From positions 1 to 48,788 of the forward strand of contig NZ_JAUSPS010000086.1 in NCBI RefSeq assembly GCF_030652775.1: a DNA stretch of 48,788 nt. The letters run 5' to 3'. Position numbers and translations under genes: made by a program. Positions 8,157 through 16,287 of the stretch are shown here, piece by piece; the stretch's first letter is position 1; each line of letters opens with the position of its first letter. The notes under the pieces were generated by a model. That model was not told the origin of the DNA, made no database searches, and saw nothing but the letters and a program-made list of their open reading frames with translations. This DNA comes from Acetobacterium sp. GTDB lineage: Bacteria > Bacillota > Clostridia > Eubacteriales > Eubacteriaceae.

Positions 8157-8630
8157 ATGATAAATCTGAAAATTCCCGGTCATGAGCCCATCACGGTGGC
8201 GCATGTGACCTTTGACTATAATGGTACCCTGGCGGTGGATGGTTTTCTGGTGGCGGGGCTTAAAGAAAGACTGGTAGCTTTAGCCGAGCGGGGGGTTGCT
8301 GTGCATATCCTCACCGCTGATACCTTCGGTCTGGTCCGAGAGCAATGTCAGGATCTGCCGGTGACCATTGAGATTTTTTCAAAGGATAACATTTCAAAAA
8401 AGAAAAAGGCCTTTGTTGAAAAGATTGGCGGAGCAACCAATATAGCCATCGGCAATGGCAACAATGACCGGGAAATGTTTGCCGAAAGCCGCTTGTCGAT
8501 TGTGGTGATGGGAACAGAAGGCTGCTGTGTAAAGTCGCTGCTGGCCGCAGATATTGTCGTGAACAGCCCACAGGATGCCCTGGATTTATTACTGAACACA
8601 GACCGGATGATCGCAACACTGCGAACCTGA
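8157..8630 (+). CDS. Soluble P-type-ATPase-like HAD family protein
   Basis: 157 residues with the four HAD motifs: DYNGT (Asp20), TAD in ILTADTFG, a Lys region (KKKKAFVEKIGG) and GNGNNDREM. The motif I residue at +2 is Asn rather than the Asp of typical phosphatases. That matches the small soluble P-type-ATPase-like group (COG4087) found in clostridia and archaea, whose substrates are unknown. No membrane segment is present. The start has a weak site (GCGAGGTAAAAT). It is in the same direction as the Yip1-like gene and 63 bases behind it. Confidence 0.75.
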   Translation: MINLKIPGHEPITVAHVTFDYNGTLAVDGFLVAGLKERLVALAERGVAVHILTADTFGLVREQCQDLPVTIEIFSKDNISKKKKAFVEKIGGATNIAIGNGNNDREMFAESRLSIVVMGTEGCCVKSLLAADIVVNSPQDALDLLLNTDRMIATLRT

Positions 8631-8765
8631 AATCAAGTTGGACTATTCAGAGGATCGTTAATTTGAAGAAAAATAGGGTAAGTGTAAACGGAGACTTTAA
8701 ACGGCCGTGAAGCTTATGTCACTTATTCAATGATAAAATCACTAAGAAAAAAAGGAGAAGTCAAT

Positions 8766-9623
8766 ATGAGAGAAGATTATATCAGTTATCAGGGCAAGAA
8801 AATATGGTATTCAGTTTATGGCGAAGAGTCGCAGCAAACGCCGCTTCTGGTGGTTCATGGTGGACCAGGATTTTTGAGCATTCCAGATGTGATTTCTGAC
8901 TTCAGTGATGACCGGCCGGTCTATTTTTATGATCAGTTGGGCAGCGGGAATTCGGAAAAGGCAGATAGTAAGAACGATTATTCGCTGGAATACTTTGTCT
9001 CCGAGCTGGATGCCATGATCCAGGGCTTGCAGCTGAGTGAGTTGATTTTACTGGGACTTTCCTGGGGATGCGGTCTGAGTGCGGCCTATATGTTGGACAA
9101 AAAACCGCAGTTTGTCAAAGCACTGATTCTTTCGGCTCCCTATCTGAGCACCCCGCTGTGGGAAGAATGCGCCATGGAAAACATTTCAAATCTGCCGGAA
9201 ACGATGCAGAAGATTATCATCGAAGCCGAAAAAAATCAGGAATTTGGCGCCGACTATGAGATCGCCTCTGAGGCCTATTACCGAAAATACCTCTGTCGCC
9301 TTGATCCCTGGCCAGATAGCGTGATGGACTCTTTTGGTAAACTGAATATGGATGTCTATTTGACCATGTGGGGACCCAGCGAGTTCAGTGTCAACGGAAA
9401 ACTCAAGCAGTTTGATCTGATGCCGCAGCTCCATGAAATCCCGGTGCCGGTGCTCTTGACCTGTGGTGACAGTGATGAAGCCGGAGTCAAAATGGTGAAG
9501 GATTTTCAAATGGCATTTCCACAGGGATCGATGGCAGTGATACCCCGCTCAGCGCATCTCCATCATATTGAACAGCCGGTGATTTACAAAACCATCGTCA
9601 GTGAGTTTTTAAAAGATAAGTAA
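8766..9623 (+). CDS. Alpha/beta hydrolase, proline iminopeptidase type
   Basis: 285 residues. The oxyanion-hole motif HGGPG (31-35) and nucleophile elbow GLSWG (Ser99) are those of the proline iminopeptidase/tricorn-interacting-factor family. The acid lies near CGDSDEA and the catalytic His near RSAHLHHIE. Such enzymes release N-terminal proline or other residues from peptides, but the family also contains esterases and amidases, so the substrate is open. The ATG at 8766 follows AAAGGAGAAG; an in-frame ATG at 8730 lacks a ribosome binding site. No signal peptide is seen, so it is cytoplasmic. Confidence 0.85.
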   Translation: MREDYISYQGKKIWYSVYGEESQQTPLLVVHGGPGFLSIPDVISDFSDDRPVYFYDQLGSGNSEKADSKNDYSLEYFVSELDAMIQGLQLSELILLGLSWGCGLSAAYMLDKKPQFVKALILSAPYLSTPLWEECAMENISNLPETMQKIIIEAEKNQEFGADYEIASEAYYRKYLCRLDPWPDSVMDSFGKLNMDVYLTMWGPSEFSVNGKLKQFDLMPQLHEIPVPVLLTCGDSDEAGVKMVKDFQMAFPQGSMAVIPRSAHLHHIEQPVIYKTIVSEFLKDK

Positions 9624-9664
9624 CGCTTTAAAATTATCGATGTAAATTGTCGTTTAAAAAAATG

Positions 9665-9694
9665 TTGACGGTTTCATTCCCCTTGTGCTATGAT
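9665..9694 (+). promoter_or_regulatory. Sigma-A-type promoter of glpP
   Basis: TTGACG (9665-9670) and TATGAT (9689-9694) are separated by 18 bases, with the glpP start codon 21 bases after the -10 box. One of the clearest promoters in the window. Confidence 0.75.
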
Positions 9695-9714
9695 CTAGGC
9701 AATGAGGAGATAAA

Positions 9715-10281
9715 ATGAGTTGGATTGATTTTTCAGAATTTCAGGTTATTCCTTCCATCCGCAGGCTGGGTGATCTGGAAATCGCTCTAAACAGCGATGC
9801 GCAGGTTATTTTGCTCACCGAAGCCCATATTGCCAATCTGCAGGAGCTGGTCAAGCTGGTTCACGCTAAGGATAAAAAGGCACTCGTCAATCTGGAGCTG
9901 TTGGGCGGGTTTGGAAAAGACCATGTAGGTATGAAACTATTAAAAAACTATTACCATGTGGATGGGGTCATGTCAACCGACAGCGGCAAGCTGGGGATGG
10001 CAAAACAATGTGGCCTGGTAACCTTTCAGCGATTTTTTCTTCATGATTCGCGATCTTTTGAGACGGCGCTTAAAATTATTGAGTGTTCTCGGGTCGATGG
10101 CGCCGAGCTTTTACCGGCGATTATGGCTTTGGATTGTTATCAAACACTAACAGCGGTGGCAAAAATTCCGTTATTGGCGGGCGGCTTTATCCGGGATCGG
10201 GAGATGATGGAAAAGATCAAAAGATGCGGTTTTAAGGGCTTGACGGTCAGCGACAAGTCGCTGTGGTATAGTAATTTTTGA
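9715..10281 (+). CDS. glpP: Glycerol-3-phosphate-responsive antiterminator GlpP
   Basis: 188 residues, full length for GlpP. In Bacillus, GlpP binds leader mRNA in the presence of glycerol 3-phosphate, prevents termination and stabilises transcripts of glycerol genes. Family features seen here include the N-terminal FQVIPSIRRLGDLE, VILLTEAHI, KALVNLELLGG, DGVMSTDSGKL and the C-terminal LLAGGFIRDREMMEKI with a TIM-barrel-like phosphate-binding end (GLTVSDKSLW). GAGGAG precedes the ATG. It sits directly upstream of a strong terminator and then the FGGY-kinase operon, so that operon is its likely target. Confidence 0.93.
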   Translation: MSWIDFSEFQVIPSIRRLGDLEIALNSDAQVILLTEAHIANLQELVKLVHAKDKKALVNLELLGGFGKDHVGMKLLKNYYHVDGVMSTDSGKLGMAKQCGLVTFQRFFLHDSRSFETALKIIECSRVDGAELLPAIMALDCYQTLTAVAKIPLLAGGFIRDREMMEKIKRCGFKGLTVSDKSLWYSNF

Positions 10282-10340
10282 TCTAGGGAATTATGATTTA
10301 AAATAAAACAAAATAGAATGTGCCGGATGGTAATTGTGTG

Positions 10341-10396
10341 AGTCCTGCTTAATAAATGTGATGATTGTATCGCATTTATTAAGCAGGACTTTTTTT
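10341..10396 (+). terminator. Strong terminator after glpP; candidate GlpP antitermination site
   Basis: A 20-base stem with one wobble pair (arms 10341-10360 and 10371-10390, beginning AGTCCTGCTTAATAAATG) is followed by seven T. It separates glpP from the kinase operon. Since GlpP acts by antitermination, this hairpin may be the regulated step; alternatively it simply ends glpP and the operon starts from its own promoter further down. Confidence 0.85.
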
Positions 10397-10415
10397 CGTG
10401 AGAAGTGGGGTTTCA

Positions 10416-10545
10416 GGCGGGTACTACCCGCCCCTACGAACAGGTGATTGACGGCGTTGCATAACAAAGAACAGCGTGACGCATTATCCCGTAGGGGCGA
10501 TTATCAATCGCCTGCAAACGTCAGTGTCAAACCAAACGTTGATCA
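10416..10545. repeat. Palindromic repeat, copy A (two half-elements)
   Basis: The first half (10416-10440) reads GGCGGGTACTACCCGCC followed by CCTACGAA. The second (10491-10512) reads GTAGGGGCG then ATTATCAATCGCC and continues with AAACGT...CAAAC.AAACG. Both halves share the core CGTAGGGGCG in opposite orientation. The same sequences recur in the two following operon gaps (copies B and C). They look like small mobile or MITE-like elements. No open frame is present. Confidence 0.75.
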
Positions 10546-10587
10546 ATTAAATTATTCAAAATTTTAAATAAAGTTGGAGGTTACAAA

Positions 10588-12087
10588 ATGGGAAAATATT
10601 TACTGGGTCTGGACAATGGCGGAACCATGATTAAGGCCGCACTGTATGATTTAAAAGGTAATGAGGTGGCTATTTCCAGTTCTAAAACAGCCATGTATCA
10701 GCCGGAACCGGGCTTCACCGAGCGTAACGTGGAAGAAATGTGGCAGGCTAATGTTAAAGCCATCAAAGGGGTGATCGCCAAAGCTGGCATCAACGGCAGT
10801 GAGATCATCGGGCTCTCTGCTACCGGTCATGGCAACGGCCTCTATCTGGTTCGGGCAGATGGCAGCCAGACCACCAACGGCATGATCTCCACTGATGTCC
10901 GGGGTCGGGAATATGTTATCAAATGGCAAAAAGACGGCACTCATGACAAGATCTTACCTAAAACCATGCAGAGTGTTTTTGCGGGACAGCCGACCACCCT
11001 GTTGCGCTGGTTTATGGATCATAAACCCGAGGTGCTGGAAGAAACCCGCTGGATCTTCATGTGTAAGGACTATATCCGTTTCCGGTTAACTGGCGAAGCC
11101 TATGGAGAAATTGCCGATATGTCCGGATCCAGCCTGATGAACGTCCGGGACGTGAAATATGATCGGGAGCTGCTTGAAGATATGGGGCTGGAAAGTATCT
11201 ACGATAAATTACCACCACTGCGTTATTCCGGCGAAGTCTGTGGCACCATCACCAAAGAAGTGGCCGAACTGACTGGTCTGGCTGAAGGAACCCCGGTGGC
11301 CGGTGGCTGCATGGATATTCACGCCTCGGCGATGGCAGTGGGGATCACTGACGAAGACAAGATGTGCGTGGTGGCTGGTACCTGGAGCATCAACGAATAT
11401 ATCAGCAAGAAACCAGTAGTGGACAAGGATCTGTTTATGACCTCCATTTATCCGATTCCCGGCTATTGGATGATCCTGGAAGGTAGCCCGACCTCGGCCA
11501 GCAATCTGGAATGGTTTTTAACCGAAATCCTCCGGGACATTGACCTGAAAAACCAGGACGTTTATGAATACTCCAACAATTGCGTCAACTGTGTGGCTGA
11601 TGAAGATTGTGGAGTGGTCTTCCTACCTTTCCTTTATGCCAGCAATGTCAATATCAACGCCAAGGCCTGCTTTGTCGGGCTGTCCAGTTACCACAACCGT
11701 GACAATATGCTGCGAGCCGTTTATGAAGGAATTGTCTTTAGCCATAAGTATCATATTGAAAAATTATTAAAATATCGTAAAGCCCCCAAGAGTATCCGGA
11801 TCGCCGGCGGGGTGGCTAAATCCCGGGTTTGGGTACAGATGTTTGCAGATATTCTGCAGGTGCCCATCGAAGTCACCGAATGTACCGAACTGGGTGCGCT
11901 GGGCGCAGCCATCTGTGCCGGAGTTGCCACCGGCGCCTATGAAAGCTTTAAAGCGGCCTCGGATGTGATGGTGGAAATCGCCTTTACTGCGGTTCCCAAC
12001 CCTGATAAGCAGGCCATGTACGAAAAGAAGTACAATCGCTATCTGAAGGTTATCAATGCCCTAGATGGGATCTGGGACGAGTATTAA
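10588..12087 (+). CDS. FGGY-family carbohydrate kinase (LyxK-like polyol/ketose kinase)
   Basis: 499 residues. ATP-dependent kinase of the ASKHA fold: phosphate-1 motif GLDNGGTMIKAALYD, the substrate region with PGFTERN and GLSATGHGNGLYL, then GGCMDIHASA, AGTWSINEY and the C-terminal adenosine loop IRIAGGVAKSRVW followed by ECTELGALGAA. It is closer in feel to L-xylulose/polyol kinases such as LyxK than to glycerol kinase, whose N-terminal DQGTTSSR is absent. It presumably phosphorylates a sugar alcohol or ketose for the enzymes downstream. GTTGGAGG precedes the start. It is first in an operon of six co-directional genes. The substrate is not determinable from sequence alone. Confidence 0.88.
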   Translation: MGKYLLGLDNGGTMIKAALYDLKGNEVAISSSKTAMYQPEPGFTERNVEEMWQANVKAIKGVIAKAGINGSEIIGLSATGHGNGLYLVRADGSQTTNGMISTDVRGREYVIKWQKDGTHDKILPKTMQSVFAGQPTTLLRWFMDHKPEVLEETRWIFMCKDYIRFRLTGEAYGEIADMSGSSLMNVRDVKYDRELLEDMGLESIYDKLPPLRYSGEVCGTITKEVAELTGLAEGTPVAGGCMDIHASAMAVGITDEDKMCVVAGTWSINEYISKKPVVDKDLFMTSIYPIPGYWMILEGSPTSASNLEWFLTEILRDIDLKNQDVYEYSNNCVNCVADEDCGVVFLPFLYASNVNINAKACFVGLSSYHNRDNMLRAVYEGIVFSHKYHIEKLLKYRKAPKSIRIAGGVAKSRVWVQMFADILQVPIEVTECTELGALGAAICAGVATGAYESFKAASDVMVEIAFTAVPNPDKQAMYEKKYNRYLKVINALDGIWDEY

Positions 12088-12130
12088 GGAAGGCAGTTCG
12101 CCATTACCAAGGAATGTAATGCATCATTTC

Positions 12131-12208
12131 ATAGGGGCGATTATCAATCGCCCGGAAACGTTGATCTCAAACAAACGCTTGCTGGCGGGTACTACCCGCC
12201 CCTACGAA
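12131..12208. repeat. Palindromic repeat, copy B
   Basis: Between kinase and SDR: ATAGGGGCGATTATCAATCG (12131-12150) leads through AAACGTTGATCTCAAACAAA to GGCGGGTACTACCCGCC and CCTACGAA (12184-12208). The two half-elements known from copy A are here joined in one unit of about 80 bases. It occupies most of the 160-base gap without interrupting a gene. Confidence 0.78.
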
Positions 12209-12247
12209 CCGTTCATCGACAAATATGAAAAAATGGAGACTAAGAAT

Positions 12248-13006
12248 ATGGATTTAAAAATTAATGGAAAAAACGCCATCATCACCGGGGGTTCCCGGGG
12301 GGTGGGGCGGGCGATTGCTCTGGGGCTGGCGGCTGAAGGGGTCAATGTGGTGGTCACAGCCCGAAAAGTGTCAGAAGAATTATTGAAAGTGGTGGAAGAA
12401 GCTAAATCCATGGGGGTAAAAGCCTATCCTTTGGGGGCAAGCATGAGTAACGCCGATGATGTGGGGCTGATGATGAAAGAAGCCGAAGCGCTGCTGGGCG
12501 ATCTGGATATTCTCATCAACAACGCCGGGATCTGGCTGACCGGTTGGATTCAGGATATTCCCTTGTCTGACTGGGAAGAGACCATGGATGTGAATCTGAC
12601 AGCGCCCTTTCTGACATCACAATATTTTGCCAAAGTCAATCTGACCAAACAGCGACCCGGGCGGATCATCAACATTAATTCCCAGGCGGCCTTTAACGGT
12701 TCCACTACTGGCCACGCTCACTACGCCGCTAGCAAGGCCGGGATGGTGGCACTGACCATTTCGATGGCTCGGGAGCTGTCATCCAAAGGGATTACGGTTA
12801 ACGGCGTCGCTTTGGGGGTGGTGGACACCGACATGATCCGCAACAACATTGAAGCTAACCCTGGTTATTACGAAAGCCGAATTCCCATCGGCCGGGTTGC
12901 CCAACCGGAAGACGTGGCCAACATCGTCGTCTTTATGGTTTCGGAACCGGCATCTTATCTTACCGGCACCACCATCGATGCCACTGGCGGAATGCTGATG
13001 CGGTAG
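12248..13006 (+). CDS. Short-chain dehydrogenase/reductase (SDR)
   Basis: 252 residues with a classical SDR layout: nucleotide motif TGGSRGVG (13-20), NNAG (91-94), catalytic Ser145, Tyr159 and Lys163 (YAASK), and a C-terminal end YLTGTTIDATGG. Position 39 is Arg (VTARK), which suggests NADP preference. It likely interconverts a polyol and a ketose, or a related hydroxyl/keto pair, in the same pathway as the kinase. The start at 12248 has GGAG nine bases upstream; longer in-frame starts would translate the repeat element and are rejected. Substrate unknown. Confidence 0.9.
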   Translation: MDLKINGKNAIITGGSRGVGRAIALGLAAEGVNVVVTARKVSEELLKVVEEAKSMGVKAYPLGASMSNADDVGLMMKEAEALLGDLDILINNAGIWLTGWIQDIPLSDWEETMDVNLTAPFLTSQYFAKVNLTKQRPGRIININSQAAFNGSTTGHAHYAASKAGMVALTISMARELSSKGITVNGVALGVVDTDMIRNNIEANPGYYESRIPIGRVAQPEDVANIVVFMVSEPASYLTGTTIDATGGMLMR

Positions 13007-13047
13007 GGTGTTTAAACGGAACATGGGTTGCAAGACGGACGTCTGCG

Positions 13048-13072
13048 GGCGGGTACTACCTGTCCCTACGAA
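13048..13072. repeat. Palindromic repeat, copy C (half-element)
   Basis: Between SDR and the GlpA-like gene a single diverged half-element reads GGCGGGTACTACCTGTCC then CTACGAA. It is the third copy in this operon and lies about 50 bases before the next start codon. Confidence 0.7.
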
Positions 13073-13124
13073 GCAGAATAAACAACGGCTTAAAATACAC
13101 ACACCATTACGAGAGGAAAAGAGA

Positions 13125-14582
13125 ATGAATCATTACGACATCATCATCATTGGGGGCGGTATTACCGGTACCGCCATTGCCCATGAATGTTCGAAATATA
13201 AATTGACGGCCGCTCTGCTGGAGCGGGGCACTGATATCGGTATCGGGGCTACCAAAGGAAACGGCGGGGTGGTTCACCCGGGTTATGATCCGACCCCGGG
13301 CAGCTTGAAAGCGAAAATCAATGTCTGCGGTGCCAATCTTTATCCCCAGCTGGCCAAAGACCTGAACTTCGGTATTATCAATCCGGGGATCTTTGTGATC
13401 GGCTTTACTGATGCCGATGAAGCGGTGCTAAAACACAAGCTGGAATTTGGAATCAAAAATGGTGTTAAGGATCTGGCGATTATCAATGCCGAGCAGATGC
13501 GCAACCGTGAGCCCCACCTGGCCACCGACGCTAAGCACGCACTTTATGCGCCCACGGCCACGGTGGTCGATCCCTTTGAGGTGGCCATCGCCTTTGCCGA
13601 AAATGCTAAAGCCAACGGCGTGGAAATTCTGACCAGTCAGCTGGTGAGCGCAATTGAAAAAAGAGCGGACGGTAGTTTTCTGATTGTTACCCCCAATCAG
13701 CAATTTACCTGCACCTACATCGTTAACGCCGCCGGTAACCATGCTGATGATGTGGCCAGTTTAGTGGGGATTTCCGAATACCAGATGAAACCGCGACATG
13801 GCGATCTGCTGGTGCTGGATAAGGACATGATTAGTAAGCCTCAAACGGTGATGTTTCCCTGTCCCGGGCCGGATACTAAAGGGATTGCCTGCATTCCTAC
13901 GGTTCATGGCAACACCATTGTCGGTTCCACCGCCACCATGATGGATGACAAGGAAGCTGTCAACAACTATGCCCCGGGGATTCAAGCTTTGATTGACGGG
14001 GTGCATAAGATTTTGCCGGAACTCGACGCCAGTAAGATCATCCGCACCTTTGCCGGGTTGCGGCCGGTGGTGCTGGACAACAACAATGATTTTTTCATCG
14101 CCGAATCGAAAACCGTCACAGGCTTTATCCACGCCGCCGGGATTCAGTCGCCGGGGGTGGCCTCGGCTCCAGCGATTGCTGAACAAGTTCGGGATCTGCT
14201 GGATAATGCCGGTCTTGAAATGAAACCAAAACTGGATTATAATCCTTACCGGGAGAAAAAGACTGTCTTTGCTGATTTGTCCATTGCCGAACAGGATGCG
14301 CTGATTCATCAGAACCCAGCCTATGGACGGATTGTCTGTCGCTGTGAAACCGTCACCGAGGGTGAGATCATCGCCGCCATTCAAGGGGTGATTCCGGCTC
14401 ACACCCTGGATGCGGTAAAACGCCGAACCCGAGCCGGGATGGGACGCTGTCAGAGCGGTTTCTGTCAGTACAAAGTCATTTCCATTCTGAGCCGGGAGCT
14501 GGGGTTGCCAGTGGATGATATCTGTCTGGAAGATATAGGCTCGCAACAGCTCTGCGGATCGGTCAAGGGAGGTGTGAAATGA
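13125..14582 (+). CDS. GlpA-like FAD-dependent polyol-phosphate dehydrogenase with BFD domain
   Basis: 485 residues. FAD-binding Rossmann motif IIIIGGGITGTAIA at the N-terminus, the DAO/glycerol-3-phosphate dehydrogenase body (TKGNGGVVHPGYD, YIVNAAGNHADDV, FAGLRPV, AAGIQSPG), and a C-terminal BFD-like 2Fe-2S domain with CRC (near residue 406) and CQSGFC. This is the anaerobic GlpA layout: it oxidises glycerol 3-phosphate or a similar phosphorylated polyol to the keto form and passes electrons on. The start at 13125 follows GAGAGGAAAAG. It overlaps the next gene by four bases (ATGA), so the two subunits are translationally coupled. In this operon, the substrate may be the kinase product rather than glycerol 3-phosphate. 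Confidence 0.88.
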   Translation: MNHYDIIIIGGGITGTAIAHECSKYKLTAALLERGTDIGIGATKGNGGVVHPGYDPTPGSLKAKINVCGANLYPQLAKDLNFGIINPGIFVIGFTDADEAVLKHKLEFGIKNGVKDLAIINAEQMRNREPHLATDAKHALYAPTATVVDPFEVAIAFAENAKANGVEILTSQLVSAIEKRADGSFLIVTPNQQFTCTYIVNAAGNHADDVASLVGISEYQMKPRHGDLLVLDKDMISKPQTVMFPCPGPDTKGIACIPTVHGNTIVGSTATMMDDKEAVNNYAPGIQALIDGVHKILPELDASKIIRTFAGLRPVVLDNNNDFFIAESKTVTGFIHAAGIQSPGVASAPAIAEQVRDLLDNAGLEMKPKLDYNPYREKKTVFADLSIAEQDALIHQNPAYGRIVCRCETVTEGEIIAAIQGVIPAHTLDAVKRRTRAGMGRCQSGFCQYKVISILSRELGLPVDDICLEDIGSQQLCGSVKGGVK

Positions 14583-15883
14583 AACAGTTAAATTATGATG
14601 TAGTTGTCATCGGCGGTGGCCCGGCCGGCATGGCGGCAGCCTTGAAAGCCAAAGAAACGGGTGCCACCGTTGCCATCATCGAACGCAACGATGAACTTGG
14701 GGGGATCCTTAACCAGTGTATTCACAGCGGTTTTGGCCTCAGCTATTTCAAGCAGGAGCTCACTGGCCCGGAATACGCTGAGCTATTTATCAAGCAGGTG
14801 GCGGCTGTCGACATCGCCGTCTATTTAAAAACCATGGTCATCGATTTATCTGGGGAACGACAGGTTAAAGCGATGAATGAAGAGGGCATGCTGCAAATTG
14901 ATGCCGCGGCGATTGTGCTGGCCATGGGCTGTCGCGAACGCACCCGGGGAGCCATAAAAATTCCCGGCTCCAGACCGGCCGGGGTGCTTACTGCTGGGCT
15001 GGCTCAGCGCTACGTAAACATCGAAAACCGTAAACCAGGGGAACGAATCGTTATTCTCGGTTCTGGCGATATCGGTCTGATTATGGCGAGACGGCTGACC
15101 CTTGAAGGCATGCAGGTTTTGGGGGTATATGAGTTGATGCCTTATGCCAATGGGCTATACCGGAACATTAAAAACTGCCTGGATGATTTTGATATCCCCT
15201 TGCATTTATCAACCACGGTCACAAATATCATCGGCTACCCCCATCTGGAAGCCATCGAAGTAGCTAAGGTTGACGAAAACTTCAAAGTATTTGAAGAAAC
15301 CCGAGAAGTGATCCCTTGTGATACCCTGCTACTGTCGATTGGTTTAATCCCCGAAAATGAGCTGTCCCAAAAATCCGGAGTCAGCCTGAATCCCCGAACC
15401 AACGGCCCGCTGGTTAACGAAGCGCTGGAAACCGATCAGCCGGGGATCTTTGCCTGTGGAAATGTCCTTCATGTTCACGATCTGGTGGACAATGTTACAC
15501 TGGAAGCAGAACAAGCTGGAACCGCTGCCGCCGCTTATGCTCTGCAGCAAAATATCGAGATAGGGGTTAGTGAAAACAGACCAACTGAAACCAAACCTTC
15601 CGAAATAAAAACAGCCATCCCCCTGAGCCCGGGAGAGAATGTGGGCTATACCGTGCCGGCAAAAATGACCATCCCTTCATCAAAGGAAGCCCGGATTTTA
15701 TTCAGGGTGCGAAAACCCTTAGAACAGGCCGAGGTCGTGATTCAATCCGGAGCAACGATCCTTTATCAAGGCAAACCCCGGGCCTTTAAGCCCAGTGTGA
15801 TGGAAGAGGTGGTGCTGAACCCAGCCGATATTAACGGTTCAGAGCAACCCATCACCGTATCAGTCCGGGAGGTGAAAAAATGA
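14579..15883 (+). CDS. FAD/NAD(P)-dependent oxidoreductase subunit partnering GlpA-like protein
   Basis: 434 residues. N-terminal FAD motif VVIGGGPAGMAAALKA, then the characteristic NQCIHSGFG segment, a second nucleotide-binding motif VILGSGDIGLIMARRL near residue 160, and GIFACGNVLHVHDLVD near the C-terminal third. This is the pyridine-nucleotide-disulfide-reductase-like protein regularly found between a GlpA-like dehydrogenase and a DUF1667 protein. It probably carries electrons from the dehydrogenase to a soluble or membrane acceptor. The last 100 residues (from about 335) are an extra beta-rich tail of unknown role. Overlaps both neighbours by four bases. Confidence 0.87.
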   Translation: MKQLNYDVVVIGGGPAGMAAALKAKETGATVAIIERNDELGGILNQCIHSGFGLSYFKQELTGPEYAELFIKQVAAVDIAVYLKTMVIDLSGERQVKAMNEEGMLQIDAAAIVLAMGCRERTRGAIKIPGSRPAGVLTAGLAQRYVNIENRKPGERIVILGSGDIGLIMARRLTLEGMQVLGVYELMPYANGLYRNIKNCLDDFDIPLHLSTTVTNIIGYPHLEAIEVAKVDENFKVFEETREVIPCDTLLLSIGLIPENELSQKSGVSLNPRTNGPLVNEALETDQPGIFACGNVLHVHDLVDNVTLEAEQAGTAAAAYALQQNIEIGVSENRPTETKPSEIKTAIPLSPGENVGYTVPAKMTIPSSKEARILFRVRKPLEQAEVVIQSGATILYQGKPRAFKPSVMEEVVLNPADINGSEQPITVSVREVKK

Positions 15884-16287
15884 GTCATAATCAGAAAGAA
15901 ATAAAAACAGAAGAAATAAAAGTTTGCTGTACCACCTGTCCCAAGGAATGCGTGATTGCGGTTCATCTAAAAAAGGGAATTCTGGATAGTGTGGAGGGAG
16001 AAGGCTGCAAAAGAGGCGAAAAATTTGCACAAAAGGAGATCACCACACCAGAAAGAACCTTAACCAGTACAGTTGTGGTGGAATGCGGCGAAAAAGCGTG
16101 TCTGCTACCGGTGAAAACGGCCGCCCCCATCCCCAAAAAAGACATGGGTCTGGCGATGGATGCCATCCGTAAAACAAAGCTCACCGGATCCTGTTTGATG
16201 GGGGATGTGGTCATCCCAAACATCTGCGGCACTGGGGTGGATGTGGTGGCCTGCCGGAGTATCAAGGAGGAAAACGATGCGTGTTAA
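15880..16287 (+). CDS. DUF1667 small iron-sulfur-type protein
   Basis: 135 residues with a CCTTCPKEC cluster-like motif near the N-terminus, a further EGCKRG cysteine and later CLMGDV, CGTG and ACRS. DUF1667 proteins accompany GlpA/GlpB-like flavoproteins and are thought to act as a third, iron-sulfur subunit, taking the place of GlpC. There is no membrane segment. It overlaps the upstream gene by four bases, and the aldolase start lies within its last eleven bases, so the chain of coupled translation continues. Confidence 0.85.
   Translation: MSHNQKEIKTEEIKVCCTTCPKECVIAVHLKKGILDSVEGEGCKRGEKFAQKEITTPERTLTSTVVVECGEKACLLPVKTAAPIPKKDMGLAMDAIRKTKLTGSCLMGDVVIPNICGTGVDVVACRSIKEENDAC

Noticed and set aside
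12065..12247. Extended start of the SDR
   Set aside because: The extra 61 codons lie in the palindromic repeat and have no ribosome binding site; SDRs start near the first beta strand.
13761..14546. Long minus-strand open frame of 261 codons
   Set aside because: It lies entirely opposite the well-supported GlpA-like gene and reads as low-complexity His/Gln/Gly-rich translation, typical of a shadow frame.
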